Of a DNA stretch of 18,861 nt, positions 14,625 to 18,861 are shown piece after piece. Made by a program: the position numbers and the translations under genes. The number at the start of each line of letters is the position of its first letter. Positions within the stretch are counted from its first letter, which is position 1. This DNA is from JAYWIG01 sp043789035. GTDB taxonomy: Bacteria; Pseudomonadota; Gammaproteobacteria; Burkholderiales; Burkholderiaceae_E. The stretch covers positions 1-18,861 of the forward strand of contig JAYWIG010000037.1 of NCBI GenBank assembly GCA_043789035.1, in the 5' to 3' direction. The notes beneath the pieces are model-generated. The model worked only from the letters and a program-made list of their open reading frames with translations, ran no database searches and had not been told where the DNA came from.

Positions 14625-14930
14625 CTAAAGAACGATTTTTACCATGGGGTGCTTGGTTAAAGCCAAGTAAAGCCCATCGAGCTGCGCTCTCGAAGTGGCG
14701 TTAATCGTCGCAGTAAGCCCGAGATAGTTACCTTCTTTTGAGGGCCTAAATTCTATAGTCGCTGGGTCAAAATCCGGCGCAAACTGTAATACCACCTCAG
14801 AGACTGCTTGGGCAAAGCCATCGACTCGCTTACCCATGATCTTGATGGGAAAGCTGGTGGGGAACTGTAGCAGTTCGCCGGTGTTTGGTTGATCTTTAGG
14901 CTGCTCGTTTGGCATGTTGATAGGCTTCAT
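14625..14930 (-). CDS. ybeD: YbeD / DUF493 family protein
   Basis: A small cytoplasmic protein of 101 residues, or 96 if it starts at the second Met (ATG 14915). The core from ELLQFPTSFPIKIMG through RPSKEGNYLGLTATINATS to the C-terminal HPMVKIVL lines up with E. coli YbeD, which has a ferredoxin-like, ACT-like fold and lies beside lipB. A regulatory or scaffold role for lipoylation has been suggested from this linkage, but function is not established. Both possible starts lie inside the 3' end of the upstream transaminase gene, by 35 or 20 bases. GAAG nine bases before ATG 14915 slightly favours the shorter form. Confidence 0.9.
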   Translation of the reverse strand: MKPINMPNEQPKDQPNTGELLQFPTSFPIKIMGKRVDGFAQAVSEVVLQFAPDFDPATIEFRPSKEGNYLGLTATINATSRAQLDGLYLALTKHPMVKIVL

Positions 14931-15768
14931 ACAAAGCTTTATACATGGGGCCTGGCTTACCTTTTTCTACCCCGTCGCGTCCGTTACCAACCTTATCGCC
15001 ATCGAGCGAGGTGATGGGTAGAACTTCTTTAGTGGCTGACGACAGCATTAATTCGTCTGCAGTTAGCACTTCCTCTCGAGTAATAGGTCGAATTTCTAAT
15101 ACCAAGCCTGCGTGGGTACAAAGCTCCTCGATCAGAGCCACGCGAATACCTTCGAGAATTAAATTATCTCTGGGCGGGCAAAGCAACTTACCGTTACGGG
15201 CCACCCAAATATTGGCGGAAGACCCTTCGGTCAAAAAGCCATTGCGAAACATGACACATTCGAAACCACCGGCTTCCACCGCCGCCTGCTTGGCTAACAC
15301 ATTGCCTAAAAGCGAAGTCGATTTCACGTCGCAGTGTAACCAGCGCTCGTCAGGCAGCGAAACAGCGGCCACACCTTGCTCGCGCTGTGCGGCCGGGGCA
15401 TGAACAAATTCGCTAGCCATTGCAAACACGGTCGGTGTTACTGCGGTTTTTGGAAATGCATGATCACGCTTGGCCACACCGCGAGTCACTTGAATATAAA
15501 TAAACTGATCTAGCCATGCATGCTTGCTTTGTAGCTCTTTTACAAGCGCAGTCCATTGTTCGCGGGTATGCGGGTTGGTAATGCCGATTTTGTCTAAACT
15601 TCGTTGCAGCCTATTGAGGTGTTGCTCCCAGCGAAACGGTTTGCCGCCATAGATCGGCACGACTTCGTAAATACCATCACCGAAAATAAAACCTCTATCC
15701 AACACGGGAACTTTAGCCTCATCGATAGGCATCCATTGGCCGTTGAGGTAAACAATTTGCTCGGTCAT
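14896..15768 (-). CDS. dat: Class IV PLP transaminase, D-amino-acid (D-alanine) transaminase
   Basis: A 290-residue fold-type IV aminotransferase. VLDRGFIFGDGIYEVVPIYGG near the N-terminus is the typical first block. K149 in LHCDVKSTSLLGNVLAKQ is the PLP-binding lysine, and FLTEGSSANIWV is the conserved SSAN-containing phosphate-binding block. CD(I/V)KS..LLGNVLAKQ is characteristic of D-alanine transaminases rather than branched-chain ones, which supports D-Ala/D-Glu exchange. The adjacent dacA releases D-Ala in the periplasm, so the pair may link wall trimming with D-amino-acid recycling (inference). I chose ATG 15768 because MTEQIVYLNG is the usual family start and GGCGAG lies six bases upstream. 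A longer reading from 15825 would overlap dacA and add 19 unrelated residues. Confidence 0.9.
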   Translation of the reverse strand: MTEQIVYLNGQWMPIDEAKVPVLDRGFIFGDGIYEVVPIYGGKPFRWEQHLNRLQRSLDKIGITNPHTREQWTALVKELQSKHAWLDQFIYIQVTRGVAKRDHAFPKTAVTPTVFAMASEFVHAPAAQREQGVAAVSLPDERWLHCDVKSTSLLGNVLAKQAAVEAGGFECVMFRNGFLTEGSSANIWVARNGKLLCPPRDNLILEGIRVALIEELCTHAGLVLEIRPITREEVLTADELMLSSATKEVLPITSLDGDKVGNGRDGVEKGKPGPMYKALYEAYQHAKRAA

Positions 15769-15788
15769 ATCTCGCTCGCCTTTTACTT

Positions 15789-16949
15789 TTAGTCTTTCTT
15801 GATCCACAGCTGCAAAGAGTCCCAAGTGCGGCCGAAGAAACCAGCTTCAGCAAAGGCTTTCTCGGCCAGCAAAGGGCGCTCAGCGATGACCTTGTCATCG
15901 AGTTTAATGCGCACGACTCCAATTTTTTGTCCTGCGGTGAGCGGCGCTATCAATGGTTGTGTCCGCTCCACTTCTGCTTTGAGCGAGTCGCTTCTACCCC
16001 TAGGTACGCTCACAGTAATGCCGCCTTGTACAACACCTTTGACTGCCAACTCCACACCCTTCCAAAGCCGGTAAGTGCCAACCGGTTGGGAATTTTGAAA
16101 AAGTTTAGCCACTTCGAAATTTTGAAAACCGTGGTTAAGTAGACGTTGCGATTCAATAGCCCGTGCAGTCTCTGATGATGTTCCCATCACCACCGAAATC
16201 AAGCGTCTTTCCCCCCGCTTGGCAGAAGCGACGAGACAATAACCAGCGGCGTCGGTGCGACCAGTTTTTACGCCATCCACGGTTGGGTCAACTAACAACA
16301 AATTATTGCGATTGGCTTGGGCAATGTTGTTGTACCGATATTCTTTCTTCGAATAAATTGGGTAATGCTCGGGAAAATCTGTAATGATGCGCTGTGCCAA
16401 AGTAGCCATGTCGCGAGCGGTGCTAAAGTGCTGCGGATCGGGTAGGCCAGTAGCATTTCGAAAGTTTGAATTAGTCAGCCCAAGCTTTTTTGCCTGCAAG
16501 TTCATTAGTTTGGCAAACTCAGCTTCTGTGCCTGCGATAGCCTCTGCAAGAATGATCGCTGCATCATTGCCTGATTGAATAATCATCCCGTGCATTAACT
16601 GATCAACCGTTGCGGGTTGTGCCGGATCAACAAACATGCGTGAGCCAATGGCTTTATAGGCTGCTTCTGAAACAGCTGGCCGTTGCTCCAGCGTTAAGCG
16701 TTTTTCTTTGAGTGCAGTAAACGTGAGATAGGCGGTCATCAACTTTGTCAGTGATGCGGGTTCGAGTTTTTGATCTGGCTCACTCGATGCCAACATTTGA
16801 TTGCTAGCAACATCAAAAAGCAGCCATGATCTTGCCGCGACTTGAGGTGCATTGATCGTCATTTGCGCCGCAGCAAGGTTCGGCATGAGGGCAGCCATTG
16901 CAGAAGCAATAACGAAAAACGAAGGTAATAGGAACGGCTGGCGAATCAT
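15789..16949 (-). CDS. dacA: D-alanyl-D-alanine carboxypeptidase (PBP5/6 type)
   Basis: A low-molecular-weight penicillin-binding protein of 386 residues that removes the terminal D-Ala from peptidoglycan pentapeptides. It has a Sec signal (residues 1-28, ending LAAA before Q29). The three catalytic motifs are S66-L-T-K69, S126-G-N128 and K228-T-G230. A C-terminal beta-rich PBP5_C domain follows at about 280-365. The last residues, TWDSLQLWIKKD, form an amphipathic helix typical of DD-carboxypeptidases that dock on the outer face of the inner membrane. All motifs are intact. It is followed after 20 bases by the D-amino-acid transaminase gene and preceded by an unrecognised gene 42 bases upstream. 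DacA and DacC cannot be separated from sequence alone. Confidence 0.94.
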   Translation of the reverse strand: MIRQPFLLPSFFVIASAMAALMPNLAAAQMTINAPQVAARSWLLFDVASNQMLASSEPDQKLEPASLTKLMTAYLTFTALKEKRLTLEQRPAVSEAAYKAIGSRMFVDPAQPATVDQLMHGMIIQSGNDAAIILAEAIAGTEAEFAKLMNLQAKKLGLTNSNFRNATGLPDPQHFSTARDMATLAQRIITDFPEHYPIYSKKEYRYNNIAQANRNNLLLVDPTVDGVKTGRTDAAGYCLVASAKRGERRLISVVMGTSSETARAIESQRLLNHGFQNFEVAKLFQNSQPVGTYRLWKGVELAVKGVVQGGITVSVPRGRSDSLKAEVERTQPLIAPLTAGQKIGVVRIKLDDKVIAERPLLAEKAFAEAGFFGRTWDSLQLWIKKD

Positions 16950-16991
16950 TGTAATTTTCTAAAACGAGGGAGAAGCAAAAGCCAAGGGAAA

Positions 16992-17501
16992 CTAATTTTT
17001 CAGAAAACTTCTGCTTAAAATAGGGCGCACTACAGAGACAATGTTTTGCGCAGAACGCTCGCCGTTCTTAAATGAAACCGCGTCTATGCCTTCGCGCAAT
17101 ACGCGTCGCATGACATCGAGGTTAACGCAGTCTTTCACGCGTTCATCAAAGATGTGGCCAGTATTACCTAGCTCTGCATAGAATTTACCGTCTAGCGCCT
17201 TTTTGAGCTCTGCAACCACTACGGCAAGTTGTTGATCTCTGGCCCGAATATCTTCAACATTTGGGCCTTCGGCAATACCGGAGAGGCGAATTAAGTCCTT
17301 TGTTTGAAGCTCTTCGATGACTTTAACGAGTTCGTTCGGGCGAGCCATCCCAGCCAAGTCACTTAAGCGGCGCTGTCCATCGATCAGAATGAGCACTCGC
17401 CTTGCGGTTTGACTTAAACCAAGCTTACGCTCAGTCACTTCTAGCGTGCCAGAGTCGGTTTTGGTAAATACTAACCGAAGGTCTATAGATTTTTCAGTCA
17501 T
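16992..17501 (-). CDS. Protein of unknown function with winged-helix-like N-terminal half
   Basis: I do not recognise this 169-residue protein. No signal peptide, membrane segment or cysteine cluster is visible, so it is probably cytoplasmic. Residues 28-75 (LSQTARRVLILIDGQRRLSDLA, then ELVKVIEELQTKDLIRL) have the rhythm of a winged helix of the kind found at the end of some betaproteobacterial regulators: a short DGQR turn followed by two helices and a strand. The rest is a charged helical domain with a possible coiled segment at 85-110. It is 13 bases after the alpha/beta-hydrolase gene and 42 before dacA on the same strand. That suggests co-transcription but does not reveal a function. DNA or protein binding is a guess. 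Confidence 0.75.
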   Translation of the reverse strand: MTEKSIDLRLVFTKTDSGTLEVTERKLGLSQTARRVLILIDGQRRLSDLAGMARPNELVKVIEELQTKDLIRLSGIAEGPNVEDIRARDQQLAVVVAELKKALDGKFYAELGNTGHIFDERVKDCVNLDVMRRVLREGIDAVSFKNGERSAQNIVSVVRPILSRSFLKN

Positions 17502-17514
17502 TGAATGATTTTAC

Positions 17515-18186
17515 CTACCCTACAAACTTTTCGCCCCAAGCACTTAATATTATTTGTTTAATTGAAGTAAGTTTACGGTTAAAAAAATGATCAGAATCCG
17601 GTACAACGGTAATTGGCAGGCTTTGTGGACGTGCCCATTCAAGCACATTAACCAGGGGAACAACTTCGTCTTTTTCCCCATGAATCACGATGGTGTCTAC
17701 GCGCACAGGCTGTACAGCAAACCGGGTAGTAGCGGGCCCTACGAGCACCAAGCGCTCATAGGCTAAACCAGGTTGACCTTTGTGTGCCAAGTCGAGTTCT
17801 CGCGCAACCATGGTTTGTACAAAACTACCAAATGAAAAGCCCGCCAGTATTGCAGGGGATTCGATGCCACGTGCGGCAAGCAAGCCTTGGGCAGTTTCGA
17901 GAGCCAGTATCAAATCTCGGCTTTCGCCTTGGCCCTCGTTGAATTCGCCTTCGGTTTTACCGACTCCGCGAAAGTTCGGTCTCCAACAAACATAGCCTAG
18001 TTGCGAGAAAGTGCGCGCCAGCGTTTGTACGACCTTGTTCTCGTTTGTGCCGCCATACAAAGGATGCGGATGAGCGATTAACGCCAAGCCTTTAAGTTGA
18101 GTGCCCTGCGGCAGATCTGGTTCATCGACAAGTATTTCGATTTGCCCTGCTTCGCCCTGTATGAAGCGAACCGCGGTTTGCTTCAA
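17515..18186 (-). CDS. Alpha/beta hydrolase (dienelactone-hydrolase-like / serine esterase)
   Basis: A 223-residue alpha/beta hydrolase without a signal peptide. HPHPLYGGTNENKVVQTLA near residues 39-57 is the oxyanion-hole block of a widespread proteobacterial family (COG2945-like), and RPNFRGVGKTEG follows. The nucleophile is S118 in GFSFG; D173 (HGEKDEVVP) and H200 (PDSDHFF) complete the triad. The substrate is unknown; small-ester or thioester hydrolysis is a reasonable family-level expectation. The start codon is TTG at 18186 and overlaps the ferredoxin stop in TTGA. That tight coupling with the [2Fe-2S] ferredoxin gene is the best contextual clue to function. Confidence 0.9.
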   Translation of the reverse strand: MKQTAVRFIQGEAGQIEILVDEPDLPQGTQLKGLALIAHPHPLYGGTNENKVVQTLARTFSQLGYVCWRPNFRGVGKTEGEFNEGQGESRDLILALETAQGLLAARGIESPAILAGFSFGSFVQTMVARELDLAHKGQPGLAYERLVLVGPATTRFAVQPVRVDTIVIHGEKDEVVPLVNVLEWARPQSLPITVVPDSDHFFNRKLTSIKQIILSAWGEKFVG

Positions 18187-18506
18187 TGGGCGGCCTGATC
18201 AATCATCAAACGGGCCACCGGTGTGCCATTTTGAATATGCGATTCGATAATTTCATCAACATCATGCTCATCAACCAAGGTGTACCAGATACCTTCTGGA
18301 TAAACCACAGCTACAGGGCCGTTTTCGCAACGATCTAGGCAGCCCGCTTTATTGATGCGCACCCTGCCTTCGCCAGCCAACCCGAGAGTTTTGATTTTCT
18401 TCTTCGCATATTCTTGGAGTTTGAGCGCGTTTTGGTGGGCGCAACATTCGCGGCCGTCATCACGTTCATTGAGGCAAAAGAAAACATGGTGGGAATAAAA
18501 ACTCAT
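18183..18506 (-). CDS. Thioredoxin-like [2Fe-2S] ferredoxin
   Basis: A 107-residue soluble electron carrier of the thioredoxin-like 2Fe-2S ferredoxin family (relatives include Azotobacter Shethna protein I and NuoE-like domains). The N-terminal strand HVFFCLNERDDGRECCAHQ supplies C11 and C21 or C22. AGCLDRCENGPVAVVYPEG supplies C56 and C60, followed by the usual GPVAVVYPEGxWY strand. The remaining C-terminal helix fits DEHDVDEIIESHIQNG. Redox partners are unknown. A good -10 box lies upstream, and the stop codon overlaps the hydrolase start, so the two genes form a coupled pair. Confidence 0.92.
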   Translation of the reverse strand: MSFYSHHVFFCLNERDDGRECCAHQNALKLQEYAKKKIKTLGLAGEGRVRINKAGCLDRCENGPVAVVYPEGIWYTLVDEHDVDEIIESHIQNGTPVARLMIDQAAH

Positions 18507-18547
18507 AAGTGGGGTCGCTTTGTTGATAACAGTGCTTGCAGAGGGCG

Positions 18548-18553
18548 ATTATA
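18548..18553 (-). promoter_or_regulatory. Candidate -10 box for the ferredoxin-hydrolase transcript
   Basis: A perfect TATAAT reads on the minus strand, 41 bases before the ferredoxin ATG, in the 53-base gap after the VanZ-like gene. No good -35 box is found 16-18 bases upstream (CATATA at 17), and that region lies in the end of the VanZ-like gene. The perfect -10 and its position make a promoter plausible but unproven. Confidence 0.4.
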
Positions 18554-18559
18554 GGCGAG

Positions 18560-18861
18560 CTAGGCGCGCTTATATGCGTAATGAGCCAACCATAGATACG
18601 TTAGTACGAGCATAGGCCAAATGTAGGCCATCGACAGAATTAGGCCGTGAAGACTACTCCAACGGCCCTGATCCCAGCGCTCAATCATAGAGTCGTAGAA
18701 CGGGTTGTCTGGTGCTAAGTTTATTAATATTGTGACGGCAACCAAGAGAAACAAGGCAATGCGAATTTGCGAAAGCGGCTTGAGCGTAATGAGTAGTGCT
18801 ACAGCTAGAGAACCCAATAGAAGGCCGGCCTGAGCACCTGGCGTAAGCCACCAAAACGGCT
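18560..18861 (-). CDS. VanZ-like integral membrane protein, C-terminal part (5' end outside window)
   Basis: The reading frame is open to the window edge, so only about the last 100 codons are visible, ending in TAG. Reading from 18859 the fragment starts PFWWLTPGAQAGLLLGSLAV. Three hydrophobic segments are visible: AGLLLGSLAVALLITL, IRIALFLLVAVTILINL and LILSMAYIWPMLVLTYLWL. DNPFYDS and the loop after it separate the second and third. Betaproteobacteria often carry a VanZ-family gene beside this ferredoxin, and the topology agrees. The assignment is made from pattern and context only, because the better conserved N-terminal part is missing. Confidence 0.6.
   Translation of the reverse strand, partial: PFWWLTPGAQAGLLLGSLAVALLITLKPLSQIRIALFLLVAVTILINLAPDNPFYDSMIERWDQGRWSSLHGLILSMAYIWPMLVLTYLWLAHYAYKRA

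Noticed and set aside
15769..15825. Longer start for the D-amino-acid transaminase
   Set aside because: It would overlap dacA and add 19 residues that the family does not have; ATG 15768 has a better ribosome site.

Overview
The window looks like a chromosomal segment of a Betaproteobacterium, probably Burkholderiales-like, with moderate GC. I base this on gene order and protein character rather than on any search. The main clues are a SPOR-domain gene followed by dsbA, rsmI divergent from an lpoA-yraN-dolP group, and a dacA-dat-ybeD-lipB-lipA run. Coding density is very high. No intergenic gap exceeds about 130 bases, and I see no tRNA, rRNA, CRISPR array, insertion sequence or prophage genes.

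Left part (1-7298), mostly plus strand. It starts with the tail of a SPOR-domain protein, then dsbA (periplasmic oxidase), a BtuF-like cobalamin/metal receptor without a signal peptide, and the septal lipoprotein rlpA. The minus-strand rsmI (16S rRNA 2'-O-methyltransferase) follows, and its start codon overlaps that of the divergent lpoA. After lpoA come yraN, the dual-BON lipoprotein dolP, a membrane-anchored TlpA-type thioredoxin and an LD-carboxypeptidase. Much of this serves the envelope: peptidoglycan remodelling, outer-membrane integrity and periplasmic thiol chemistry.

Middle part (7326-12987), all minus strand. This is an accessory cassette of fic, mod and res: a class II Fic AMP-transferase with a C-terminal winged helix, a Type III DNA methyltransferase, and the Type III helicase-nuclease. 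The genes are closely spaced (35 and 2 bases apart) and look like one operon read fic > mod > res. The 126-base AT-rich gap upstream of fic holds the most striking non-coding structure in the window. It is a 100-base interrupted palindrome with two 43-base arms that match at 35 of 43 positions, including a perfect 16-base inner arm and a perfect 13-base outer arm. A candidate fic promoter lies inside it, with its -35 in the palindrome centre and one inner arm filling the spacer. I infer that this is an operator controlling the restriction cassette.

Right part (13003-18861), all minus strand. Read in transcription order, it holds the end of a VanZ-like membrane protein, a thioredoxin-like [2Fe-2S] ferredoxin, an alpha/beta hydrolase, an unrecognised 169-residue protein, dacA, a D-amino-acid transaminase, ybeD, lipB and lipA. 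The lipB-lipA pair makes protein-bound lipoate, ybeD is its usual neighbour, and dacA with dat links to D-alanine and peptidoglycan metabolism. Several genes overlap at stop/start codons and use GTG or TTG starts, which points to translational coupling.

The clearest accessory system is the Fic plus Type III restriction-modification cassette with its palindromic control region, placed between otherwise housekeeping neighbours.
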